A DNA stretch of 64,000 nt, taken from assembly GCA_020543525.1 (NCBI GenBank), contig JAHYIO010000003.1:682001-746000 (forward strand), in the 5' to 3' direction. Of the stretch, positions 12,401 to 24,048 are shown in pieces. Origin of the DNA: Coriolopsis trogii. Its lineage: Eukaryota > Basidiomycota > Agaricomycetes > Polyporales > Polyporaceae. The notes under the pieces were generated by a model that was not told the origin of the DNA, searched no databases, and saw nothing but the letters and a program-made list of their open reading frames with translations. Positions within the stretch are counted from its first letter, which is position 1. Each line of letters starts with the position of its first letter. Both the position numbers and the translations under genes were made by a program.

Positions 12401-14035
12401 ATTGCAGCCGGTCCTCATCGCGGAAGTCCACTCGGATGAAGTGGTCCTCGAAGCCTGCGAATTGACGGATGACTCGATTGCTCTGACTGATGTAGGGTCC
12501 CTCGAGCAACATTCTCGTAGGGGTAAATGTGACGTGGTAGCACTTGAACTTCCCCAGGTCTCGCTCCCGCGAGTCTGCCATGGAGGACAGATCTTCTAGG
12601 TTCTTGCCAGACGTCTCTTGCTTCGGGGACGGACCTCTGCGTTTGCCCTTCTGACCGACTTTAGGCCCCTTGACGACTTTGCTGCTGATCCCTCCCGGCG
12701 CTACACGACGGAAGCAGTCCATGTGTGTGTCCATCGGAGGCTTGGTGCGAAGAGTCTCATTGAGGTGTCGTAGGATGTCGGCAGCGTGGACCGGGTAGTC
12801 CTTCACGAGGTTCTCAATGTGCTGACGGAAATGGACGAGCAGGTCTTCGGTATGCATTAACCCGCTGCGAACTAGCGCTTCAAGCTGGAACGCTACAGGC
12901 CAAGTGAACCCGCATATCCACTTGTGAAACAAATGAAGTTGTTTCGGCGAGAAGAAGCCCTTCTTGAAGGCCTCCACCTTTGCGAAGAGAGGAGGCCTCA
13001 GCTCGGCCACCGTGCATAATCGGGCAAATTTTTGCATGTCTTCTTCTGTGTGCAATATCACTCGCAGATGGTGAGCATACGGAGCGACGACAGCATGGGC
13101 GTCGTCGAGGCTGTCCAGCCTCTGTCGAAATTTGCGCTGATCCTTCCATTCGATACCTGTCAAAGTACGGTTGAAGCGCTCCCGTTCGAGCATGGGCGGC
13201 GTAAGCAGCTCGAAGCAGATGACTAGGAAACATTCAGGCAAGGTCCGACCACACGCATTGAAGCGCACTCACATGGATTTCCGAAGTCGTAGCCGATTGC
13301 AAGCTTACGGATATTGTCGAATTTGATGGCGACATTTGACCCCACTTCTTCAGTCATCCTGTCTCCTAGCTGAAAACACCATGCAGTCAAGACGTTAACC
13401 AGTCACAACTTCGATACGCACTGAAATTCGGATGGTCTTGTGGTCGTAGTCGATTGAGAGCAACCCAACTCCTTTGTCCCTGTAGCTGACCTCATACTCA
13501 TCTGAGAATATGCGAGAAGCTGTTGCAGGGTCTTCTGGGCGACGGTAGAACACACCAAACTGTAATTTGTCAACGTGCAAGCCGACATCGAGCAGACGGA
13601 GCTTTTCCTCCCGCTTTTCTTCAACGTCAGGTTCCAGGTACGGCGTTTTCTCCAATGTCTCCTTGAGACCTCTCCCGGGTCTGTTCTTGCTTCGGAATAG
13701 GCGGATCTTACGTCCATTGACTACTACGGGATTGCGCTGCTCATAGACCCATCTCATGAGCTGATCGCCGACGGTGCGGTTAGGGAGGATGAGGATGCCA
13801 GAGCCATTGTTCTGGACACCCTGACCAGAGTTCAAAACGACCTTGAAGTTACTTCAAGGAATGAGCGAGACGAGCCACAGCCTCTTCTGGAGGTTCCGAA
13901 GATGAACACTCACATTGGCCTCGACTTGAGATCAGTCGCATCGTAGAAGCCCTCACCATGCAAGATCGAGCCAAAGACACGCTTCACATCCCATTGGGTC
14001 GCGTGGTACGGAAGGTCGGCCAGCTCAACCTCCAT
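9419..14035 (-). CDS. RNA-dependent RNA polymerase (QDE-1/Rdp family)
   Basis: Cellular two-barrel RdRP that turns aberrant RNA into dsRNA for Dicer in quelling and related RNAi. The ATG at 14035 starts MEVELADLPYHATQWDVKRV, which resembles an RRM-like N-terminal fold found in some fungal members. Later exons give EPYLFTDGVGTISPQLGD (about 11960-12020), YQIRFLGYKGMVAIDERLEG (about 11720-11830), GQVIISRSPVVHPGD and the catalytic loop SMLGGGDLDG + DLYSI. That loop is split by an intron at about 10640-10695 and carries the DxDGD aspartates. The C-terminal exons hold YLSSRALGHLFRSI and end LGGLPSA at 9419. The predicted length, roughly 1,300 residues, is usual for the family. All catalytic parts I looked for are present and I see no break. 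It lies between glutaminyl cyclase and STT4 on the same strand. Confidence 0.9.
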
Positions 14036-14444
14036 TGTTCAAGGCGAGGTGGGAGAGATGTAGTGGCGGGAAGTGGCGAGAGAGAATGCAGAGGTTCAAA
14101 TCGAAGCTTGCCTTTATGTACGCAACGCCTTCGCTACGTCCTAGTTGGCATGGACCAAGTTATAGTGGCTCGTGCAGGCTCTTGCGACGACAGTTTCGTT
14201 GTTGACGTTGAATGCTCAAGCGATGTCCATTGGGTACAAAAAGAAAGGATCAAGCGTAGTGTTCAACTTTCACGGCGGTCCACAAGCAACTTTGAAACCG
14301 CCACCCGATATGGCAATTTCCACGTGGACGTTCATGATGTGCTACAAGCTGCTACAAGTTCATGAATCAAAACACCCTACTGGCGGCAAGACACGAGTGA
14401 CTACGATTGATCTACGGCGGAAGTCTAGTAGGAAGCATCGTACT
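14036..14444. other. Intergenic, RdRP promoter / STT4 3' region
   Basis: About 410 bp between the STT4 stop and the RdRP start on the same strand. It must carry the RdRP promoter and the STT4 3' untranslated region. Small frames on the plus strand show no recognisable content. Confidence 0.6.
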
Positions 14445-17400
14445 CTACTTATACGGGATGCCGTTTTGAAGCTACACCGCAGGCATTCTGTCAGCACCAG
14501 TTCCAATTCATCTTGTTATCGCACTCACCCTTTGGAATTCATCATACGCAGTGCTTCGTACGTTCTCATGGGCGTTCCTCACAATGGACACCATGTAATC
14601 CGCCGCTTGACGTTCGTTCAATGACAACGCGAAGCGCTCCTTCAACCTCCGGATCGTTGGCTCGCCCTTAAACGAGGGGAGGCAAGTGTCGAGCATCAAT
14701 TGCACTGTACTGACAAGCTGGTCTGCATGCGGTCGGATAGCCAAGAACGCCTTCACGGTAAGCTGCTGGAAGAGCTGATAGCCTTGTGAGTTGCGGCCCC
14801 CCATCAAAACAACCATTTCATGGGTGAGTTTGAATGAGTTTGGCTCGAACTTGACACCCTGCGATATCTAATTAGTATTGATGCCAATCCTAGAAATGAG
14901 TTTAACCCACTCCAGGACGTAAATATCCAGACCGACAAGGTCAGCTGCATCACTGAATGGGGAATGAGTAGAGCACTCATCTATATCAAACAAGAAACCG
15001 AAATCTACGGCATAACTAATGTCACCAATAGGGCTCCCTATAGCCGCAGTATCTGACAACGTACCGATATGAACAATGTGACCCTCGCCGTCAATCATGA
15101 TGTTTCCGTTGTGCCTATCCTTGACTTGCAAAATATAGCAAACGACCGAGTAGGCCGCCATGGATTGGATGAAGTTGAGACGAGCCTTCTGGAACTCGAT
15201 AGTGTCCTCTCCGCCATACTTGGCGACAAAGAAGTCGAGGAGGTCGTTCACCTTCGCCCGTCCCATCTCATCACGGGAAGTGGCGTTGGGAACTACATCG
15301 ATTACACCGCACTGAACGGAGTCAGAGCGGGCATGCGCAGCCTGTGTGCGTGGTACTCACTCCGGGCGCAGTTGCCGTAACGCGATACGGGAAGACGTAG
15401 AGGGTAAGGCCGACGCTGGTGAATATGTTTTTGAACATAGCAATGACCTGTAGGGCAAGAACGTCTTGACGGCAGTCATCTCCGACCTTGAAGATAGCTT
15501 GTTGCCAGATGTCGTATTCTTCAATCTCCTCTTTTCCATGTCCATCGGAAAGGAGGTTCTCAGCGCTGTCGCGCTCGACTAAACGCTCCTTGCGCACTTT
15601 GAATGTGGCCATGAAAGGTGCCTATCCAGCAGGCTCAGCATGGCAAAGCGAACCAACAGGTAGTATGACAACCCGGAAACCGTACTTTGGCATGACTTTG
15701 CAACGGACGGCCGGACTTCTTGTCAATGTCGATGACCTTGCCATCAGGATTACTCGGGAGGTACACGCCAACTGAGACCACAATCTTGGCCATCTCTTCA
15801 TCGATCTTGGCCTATCAGAGTCATGAGCCAGTGTTCGCCAATCTCGATGGCCGATACGGACCTTCTTTTCGGGCTTTGTCTTCTTGATGTAAGGCTTCAG
15901 CTTCCCCGAAATTGACGTGACTTCGTTGAAGAATCCGAATTCGCGGTCGTAGAATTCGCGCGCTTCGCCTGAAAGAGACTCTACCACCAGATCTGTCATT
16001 CTATCGAGCGTCGGCTTCATGGGGTCCTCCTGAAATAGCCAGTCATCAGCTGAGAACACCTTGACTGGTAGAAGAAGTGCGTACCACTTCGCCTGCGTCG
16101 TCTCGATAGCAATTAGCCTTCATGTTCCAGATGATCTGGTGGCAGAACAGCTGCGAGATCTTTGCAGTCTCGAAGATGAAGCGTGCAACATAGCCTATGG
16201 CATGTGTGAGATCTCATGCTTCATGTCGACCACCGGCGACGTACCAAGATCGTCATACCGGAGGGCCTGCACCACTTGGGGGACGAAGAAGAAAGTGAGG
16301 TCCACCGGGTGTTGCTCTAGTACCCTGTGTGCATACTGGAGTAACTGTGGGTGGTTGCTATACCGACGCTCAAAGAACGTGATAGCAAGGACGGGCGTAA
16401 CCGGGGCCCACAGGAGCAGATACTGTCCGGAAGAGGGATCAATTTCACAGAGATCAATGATGTATTTCAGCCTACCCTGAGATCCCGTTGCACAGTCGTA
16501 TCCAGCTTGTCTCCTAAAAGGAAGCGCAGGGCCTCTGGGACGTCCAATACGTCTCGTGTAGTCGATCGAACCATACCTCCCACAGCGTTCTGAACTGCAG
16601 GATGATTGAACCGTTCAGCCATGTAGACTGCGATGGCGGGATCGATATCCCACGCCCTCCGAACCGTGCTGGACCATGTGTTCTGTGTGACATCAGTATG
16701 GCTCAGCAATGAAGTTGACGTTGCGAGGCTCACATCAAGCATGGTCTTTTCTAGAGCGCAGATATGATCCAAACCTCGTCTCGCATCGTTCATGGGGTTA
16801 CTCCACACAGTCAAACGGAACACCTCATTCTCGACAAGTAGCCTTAATGGTAGACTGAGATTCTTCAAGTACGCGATGTAGTCTGTGCAAGTTGTAAGTC
16901 GTTTGTACTCACGGCAAAACGTCAATCACATACGTGACGGCGGCGACGGTGCACGAGCTGGTGCCAAACTGGATATAGGTGCATAGCCTCTAACGGAGTC
17001 TGCTTGGAGATAGGATAGGAACTCCGAGAGTAGCTTGATGTCCGCATCGGTTTGCACGCGATTCGAGCCATAAGACCACCTATAGACGTTCTCGTTGAGG
17101 GCGGCTGCTGATTACTATCATGAGTGTCACTTACTGTGGTCGCACACCGAACCAAGAGTATGCTGCGTTGTAGAGACTCGACCTCAATTGATGCTCGCAG
17201 AATACGTCGAGGTACGAGCTCTTCAGAGCCTCGAAGCCAAACAGTAGGAAGGAGAAGCGCGCTTCACGAGCTAGAGGATGCGTACTATGCTGATCGTGAG
17301 AAATCGTTCGCAATGCCAAGGAACTAACTGACCATATCGACTTGTGAGCTCTTGCAGAGGATAGCGCAAGCCGTTGTAATAGTAACATCAAGCCAGGACG

Positions 17401-20400
17401 GCGATATCTAGCGGCTTGCAACCTGCTGAATAGCAACTGCAAGACGAGTGTATGCGGATCCAGAAGCCTTGAGACTGCCCTCGCTGCTCGGTCGATAGTT
17501 GCCTTGTCGGTTGGGCTGTACTCTACCTCGTGCAGGAAAGGGTCGGTGTAGCTGCGATTCCAAAGTGAAAACATGCTTATACAAAAAGGCTTATCAACCT
17601 ACTTCTGGCTCTTTGAGAACATTCCCTTCCCTTGTTTGATACTGTTGTCCCAGGCGGCGGCGATTTCGCACATGAGGTTCATCTCGAAGCGAGGCTTCTC
17701 CGCGATGACCCAAGACCAGGACTCGATCCCAGCAGAGATGGCCGATTGAGTGAACGCCTCGAAGGGCAAGGCCACAAGGTAATGGGCAAGATCGTAGTCC
17801 CACTTCACGCGCCCGCGTGAGAAGGATATGGATACTGCTTCTGGAAACGCACCTCTTCTACGTATATTAGTGTCGATGCCGCGCGGGATAATAGTCGCTT
17901 GAGTTCTGTAACAGTCAATTTGCTCTGCTTCTCCCGGATCGCAACGATTGCTTGAGAAATGCGCTTCTTGAGCCGATCGATCTCTCCTTCTGGCACGTAC
18001 TTCACAGGATCCTCAAGACCATCGAGACCTAGCATGATCCATTATTGTAGTGATGATGCCGAGCCATAGGTATATTGCTCACCGCTTGCACGTCCAAATT
18101 TGAAGCCTGTAGCCTCTCCGGCAAAGTACCCCTTCGACGTCAGCTGACTGGCCATCGCCTTGGCGCGGTCAGGCTTGAAGGTCGACATGGAGGCTAATGA
18201 AGCTATGTGGAGAAGAAGTCGTGGGTATCGCCATACATAAATCCCAAACACAAGTCTGCTCACCCAGTTTACGATCAATAGGCCCGATAGCTTTGGCCCA
18301 CTGCACTGCGACAGACGCGCCGAGTTCCGAAGACTCAGTCGGCGATGCACCTTGCATAGCCAAGTATTTCTACGTTCATCTTTAGCGAGCGAGACAATGG
18401 ATCAATCAGAGTATAGGAGCTTGCCTGCAGCGTCGCGTGTAGCTCCATTGGAGCTCTACTTAGGGCCAGGTCGAACCAATTTCCAGAGTCTCTCTGAAGC
18501 TGCGAGAGCATCTGATTGCGTGCCTGGTAGTTGTCCGACAATTGCAAAGTAATATCGACGCGATCTGAGTGATAGGTGTATATGGGATTGTCCTTGAACA
18601 GCATCAGACCAGATTCCAGGAGTCAAAGCAAGTGTTGCATACCTCGTCGAGGAATTCATTCTCAGATGCTTGACGCAGGAGCGTCAAAACCTCCAGGATA
18701 GCGAACACCAGCGGAGGATCGCACATGAGCGACGGGAACGACGTGATGAGCCTGTTGAGATATCTCGATGCGATCTCGCGCGCTTTCGGTATACGATGGG
18801 TACTGGCAACCAGGAGTGCACGTAATTCCATGGATAGCCCGTTCGGTAACGCCTGCTTGGCCGCCTGGCCGTTGAGGTCAGAGATTGCTCCGCGAATGAC
18901 CTTCTCAGCAACAGACTCCATGCAAAGCAAGAGACCGGTAGTCTTATTGATGCCCTTGTTGACAAAGTACGTCACCAGTGACGACGGACGACCGGCTGCA
19001 GCGCGCATGCTCTCCACGTCATGCATGGTAAGGAGGAAGAGTACCTGGCCGGGCAAGAGGTAGCGTACTTCGCTAGTCCGGAGAGGTATATGCTTCGTGA
19101 GTAGCGTACGATGTTTCGAGACGACAGTCTCCACGTATTCCTGGCGTATCACCGTGTTGTACTCGAGATCGCTGACAATTGTGTCATGCGCTTCCTCCAG
19201 GACAATAGGCGGCGTCCGAGCCGCAATCCGAGCAAGGGCGGGTTGTCTCCATTCCATCGCGGTGTGCGTGCGGTCGGTACTGGCGGTGAAGCCGAATAGG
19301 ACACAGAGGAACCACATGTTGCGGAAGAGTGTCACAACATTGTAAGACACATCAGGTCTGATCTCAAAGTCTTCATGACCAAGAAGGGCATCGATGGGGA
19401 GCAGAAGCGAAGCGAGCTGCTCCGACATCTCCTCCAGCTGTGCACTCTGATCAGCGAAGTCACCTAAGTGGCTGGGGGCAGACGTGCAAACCTTCGCATG
19501 GTTGTGTGAGATTGCTGCGTTCTGTATTGCCACCCCCTTGTCGGCAAACAGAGTGAGTAGCTCCACAAGGTAGAGCTGATAAAGTTCGGGACGCCCCCTG
19601 AGCTCTTTCGCGAGTCGTGTCTGCGCTGCAAGAACCTGGGATAATGTTAGTGAATCTATCGCTGCCTCGTACCATCGGAGAACTGTACCATATTGTTAGA
19701 AAACCGTGTATCGTCGAGATTCGCGGAGCAGTTGATGGCAGAGAAAGCTCGAACAATGTCGGTAAACGAGCTTTGAGGCGAGTTCAACGCTAAATCGACG
19801 AGGTTGTAGGCTATCGCAGCCTCCACGGTAGGCTCCGCAGAACGCATTCGCTGCAAAAGCATAGACACGGTCAATCGTGTCACCTAAGAAGAGGGTTATC
19901 ATAGGTCTGTCATAAGCGATACGAACTTCGGTATACCTCTTCAGACTTGCTTTCGAGAGCCAACCGCGTAGCAACGGAGATGGTGCTAATTCCTATAGTG
20001 CGCTTCTCATCATCTGAGAGGCCCCTCAGCCCGGTGTCCACTGAATGCAGGGTAGAGAGATCAGCGACGTCGCCAAGATTCATCACCACACTAGATGTAT
20101 CGAAGATGTCCTTGCTCGTTGCTGCAATATAATTCAGCAGTGAGTACATATACGACATGATGAGGTCGTCTCCGGGAGCGAGCTGAAAACAAAGGTGTCA
20201 ATGTATGCCTTATCAATCATCGTGAACAGCACATACATCAATGCAGAGAGAAAGACATTTTGCGGCTGCGAGCAATGGTGACGGGGTACGCGCTGACGTT
20301 GCGAACTCAAACTCGAAGATTGATAGCGGAGACGTGACAAAGCGTCGCAAATGGTTTGCCATAGTTGCGGCAATGTTGGGGAAGCTACAGAGCCGTTAGG

Positions 20401-21909
20401 TACCTTGGACCGGAAGGAGTAGATAGCGCGACCTACCTTCTCACCAAGATCGCAGTTGATTTGAGCGCTGCCTCTTGTATCATGTTGTCGAAGATCGGCG
20501 AATCCGCACTGAGCAAGGTCTTGAGACGGTCATAAAGGGCACCGTCCAGTTCGTCTAGGGCAGCACAGCATACTGCAGCCAGTTTCTGAAGGCAGTCGCG
20601 TCAGGAGTCACGACGTACACAGTCGAACTAAGGGTAACTTGCCAGGCTCTCTGACATGGTTTCCCATGCGTAACTATCCTCGGCAGGGTCTGCATCCATC
20701 TCCTGTATCAAAACAAGCAATGTCGTAAAGGTTTCCATAGCATTCTTCATCGTCGCAAGCAGCATTCCATCATGCTGTTTGTCAGCCAATGCTGACCCTG
20801 GTTCATGGTAGCGCTGGAGCTTCTGCCATGCGACGTTGGCCGCCTCCACTTCTTGGGGAGAAGACGGTATGTCTACCGCAGAATATGACCGTCCCAAGGC
20901 CTGAGCGAGGATAGTCCACTGTGCTTCCACGACACAACACACGATGAAATAGCCAGTGAGCGGCCTGCCACGGGACACATAACGAGAGACGAGCGTCTGA
21001 ATGAACTGGATCTTCTCAACATCCTGGTTCGTGACAGACAAAGCTTCAACGGGGAGCCTGTTCAATCGTTCGACGACGTCGGCAGCGAACAGAGCATTCA
21101 ACTGCTGGGCTAAAGAGGACCACTCCTCAGGTGACCAGTCGAACGGTATCGAGATGATCGCCCTATACAGGCCGTGAAAGGATGGCGCGTATTGGGAGAG
21201 TACATCGAAAGCTATTATGGGATGATGGTCAGGCAAGAAGTTGACAACATGCGAGGAAGCTCACGATCTGCTGTCATGAAGCGTTCGACAATCTCCGTCA
21301 CGAGCGCCACGATGGCCGCCACCGCGCCCTCCCTATGTTCTCGATGGCCACTGGCAATCTTGAGCAAGGCAGTGACGACAGTGGAGACGAGTTGGTCAGG
21401 CATAGCCCACTCTGTTGCGTTTCAGTCGAGGAAGAACTCTCTACCAGTGTACTACAACACGCACCTTCCCAGGAGAGACATAGGTCAAAGTCAATATAGG
21501 GAACGTCGCGCAAGATGTCCACAAGTACAGGGAGAGTGGCATCAACATGCGCGTTGGGCAAATTGACGGCTAACTCCGCAAAACCGATATTGCATTGCAC
21601 TCGCGAATTCGACTGAAAACCATGAGAAGGAGTTGGAGCCTCGGCCGAGACTACTTACCATAAACACTCGCTCCCTATCCTTCTCTCGTTCATCCTCGCC
21701 CTCAACTTCATCTTTCGCCCTAGTCTCCACGCGAGAGGTGATCAAGTCAATAGCAGGCTGAATATGGTCAGCGGCTTCTTCGTGATCTTTGACCTCCCCG
21801 ACGTTTGAAGCAAGGTCGGACAGTATGAGTTGGCGAATATTGAGTTCAAGACTATGGTAGTCGTGATTCAACGGAGCAAGATGACAACCAAAGCAACGCA
21901 CCAGTCCAT
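14445..21909 (-). CDS. STT4: Phosphatidylinositol 4-kinase III alpha (Stt4)
   Basis: Makes PI4P at the plasma membrane; in yeast it works with Efr3 and Ypp1 and feeds PI(4,5)P2 synthesis and cell-wall signalling. The gene has many introns. The ATG at 21909 opens a two-and-a-half-codon exon (MDC) spliced to [19 protein letters not shown] long helical solenoid follows to about 16100. The kinase domain sits at the end: [19 protein letters not shown] (about 15430-15490), [20 protein letters not shown] (about 15070-15130) and [10 protein letters not shown] after an intron, then [18 protein letters not shown]. The last exon is tiny (LQNGIPYK, stop at 14445) and follows YDEFQR across an intron, which matches the conserved YDEFQxLTNGIPY tail of the family. 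Catalytic HRHN-type loop and DFG are intact. I expect about 2,000 residues. Start and end are better supported than the internal borders. Confidence 0.9.
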
Positions 21910-22373
21910 ACTAGCCGATATTGTCAACTTCGCGCAATCTTCCAATTAGAGCTTTCTATGCTAGGGTGGACCAATGGTTGGCAGAGTATCGGAGTGCAAA
22001 GCAGACCAAAGGGTGCTCGACCAGCCGGTTGCAGTTCAGGGTAACAGGTAGATGCTCGAATCTGATTTGGTGAATACTGTAGCTGCTGGTCTTGCGAGAG
22101 GGGGAGCAGAAGGCTGAAGCTTAGGCTATAAGTGGTCTTAGCTAGTGCCAGGAGAATCGAAGTCAGATGCGGGGCCGTGCTCCTATGCGCCTATTTAATC
22201 CTTTAGGCGTTTACGCGTACCACGTGACAGCATTCAACGCGACGCGGAGTTCCACCAAAGGCGCGCAAAGGCCACATCAACACAAGCCGTAACCGTGTTG
22301 CAGAGGCCGCCAACTATCCTCATCTTCTCCCACCATCCACCATCCCTTACTTGTTGATTGACGGAATCTCTGC
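21910..22373. promoter_or_regulatory. Divergent promoter region, STT4 / kinase
   Basis: About 460 bp between two divergent starts. A CCAAT box followed by its near-palindrome (ACCAATGGTTGG) lies at 21969-21980 near STT4. A TATTTAA TATA-like motif lies at about 22192-22198 facing the kinase. A pyrimidine-rich stretch follows at 22310-22350. These are sequence matches only. Confidence 0.45.
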
Positions 22374-24048
22374 GTGCACTCTACTATGCCCTCCCAAAGA
22401 CTTGATGGTCATGCCACACGTACCGGACGCAGCGATCGTTCGACGGAACTCACAAGACGGTCGATGCATCTTGCCCAGAGACACCCTCCAGCACCTCTGC
22501 AGGCGACTTCGTCAAAAGTCACAGTAATTATTTCTCCTTGTTGTGGTCTACACATAATTGAATCACCTCCATAGCTTGACCTTCAAATCAACCCATTCGG
22601 AGCACCCAGTGATGCAGTCCCACAACCAATCGCGACTTCCTACGAACAACCAAGAGTAAATAAGCGTCCCATAGCGAAACTTAGCGATCTTGAAGTCATT
22701 ACAGAGCTTGGTTAGTGTATCCGTTGGGTCCAACTCGTCCTTTACTGAAGACTCACGACACGTAGGTGACGGTGCATGGGGTGCGGCCTACCTCGCACGA
22801 GTCAAGAGAAGATCCGGCAAAGCCACAGGAGAGACAGGAGGTCTGTTTGCGCTGAAAAGAGTTGAGAAGAGAGCATACAGGGACTACGAAAGAGTGCGTT
22901 CTGTTGCTAGACGGCCGATTGTCTCTCAATGCTCACTCTCCTGGTTAGAACGACCCACGCAAGGACCGCCGGGAAGCCGCGCAGTCGAAGCACTTTGAAC
23001 GTCGTGCTCTTGCCACTCTGCCATGGAACCCATTCGTTGCCGGTCTTATAGACGCATACACGGATCCGCGCAACACCTACCTCCTGCTTGAGCTTGGACA
23101 TCGCAATTCGATTCGTGAATGCATGACCGAGATCGTGAAGGGCCCTCTACCTCTCCCAATGGCGCAGTTCTACTTCTCGAACCTCACTCTCGCCATCGAA
23201 TTCATTCACAGTCATGGTATCGTGCACCGTGATATCAAGAACGAGAACATCTTGATAGGTGCGGACGGGTACGCCATGCTCACAGACTTCGGCCACGCGC
23301 AAGTGGTCCATGAGGGCAAGAAGTGGGATCCGTCTGGGACCTTCCTCTTCGTCAGTCCTGAGATTGCCGAGTCTGCCATGAACACCCCAGAAGCGCGGTA
23401 TGCGTCGGACTGGTGGAGCGCAGCCTGTGCCCTCTTCGAGATGGTCACAGATCGTGTGGTATGTTGTTTCGGCGTAGCTACTGCGTCGGAGTCTCACCTG
23501 AAGTACCTTCAGCCGTTCAAGCCCTCGAACATGGACTACGAAGAGCTTGCCGAAAAGCAAGCCAAGAAGCTTATCTGCTGGCCGGAGGACTATGAGGAGA
23601 GTCCAATCTGGGATCTACTCGGGAGGATGTTCGAACCGCAACTGTCCTCACGCTTTGGCGCACGCACACAATCTCAAGGCGACTACAAGATGAACGTTGA
23701 GCTCCGGGGGCATCATTGGATGAGCGAATTACGCTGGGATAGGATCGAGACCAGGATTGAAATCGTAAGTATCGTGTCAAACAATCCTGCCAGCACAGAT
23801 GGGGGAAGCTCATCGTTTCACTTCTTCCTCAGGCTCCTGTCTGGTCGACGCCCCTACCCGACCTGTCGCGGGCATGGCACCGACGGAAATTGCCTCAACA
23901 ACGGAAGGCGCCCGGACTGGCCTTGAAACGGTGTCCGCTTCAATTTAACGACGCTGGAAACCTTGAGACAAACGAGCGACCACGCAAAAGAAGACGTATG
24001 GCTCACGAGCCTACCGATGTTTTACAGAACCTCACCCACGAAGCTTAG
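22374..24048 (+). CDS. Serine/threonine protein kinase (AGC-like)
   Basis: ATP-dependent protein kinase. The likely start is the ATG at 22386 (MPSQRLDGHATR); another lies 12 nt upstream. Exon 2 carries KLSDLEVITELG and continues after an intron as DGAWGAAYLARV (glycine loop), then LFALKRVEKRA (ATP-binding Lys) and HFERRALATLPWNPFVAGL with the helix-C Glu. Next are NTYLLLELGHRNSIRE, the catalytic loop HGIVHRDIKNENILI, LTDFGHAQ, and the activation-segment end GTFLFVSPE with SDWWSAACALFEMVT. After an intron at about 23764-23833 the C-terminus holds a nuclear-type basic patch (RPRKRRR) and stops at 24048. Odd points: DFGHA replaces the usual DFGxS/A spacing, and the glycine loop is DGAWGAAY. The catalytic Lys, Asp and DFG Asp are present, so it is probably active. 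The nearest relatives are AGC-type kinases, but I cannot name an orthologue. Confidence 0.75.
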
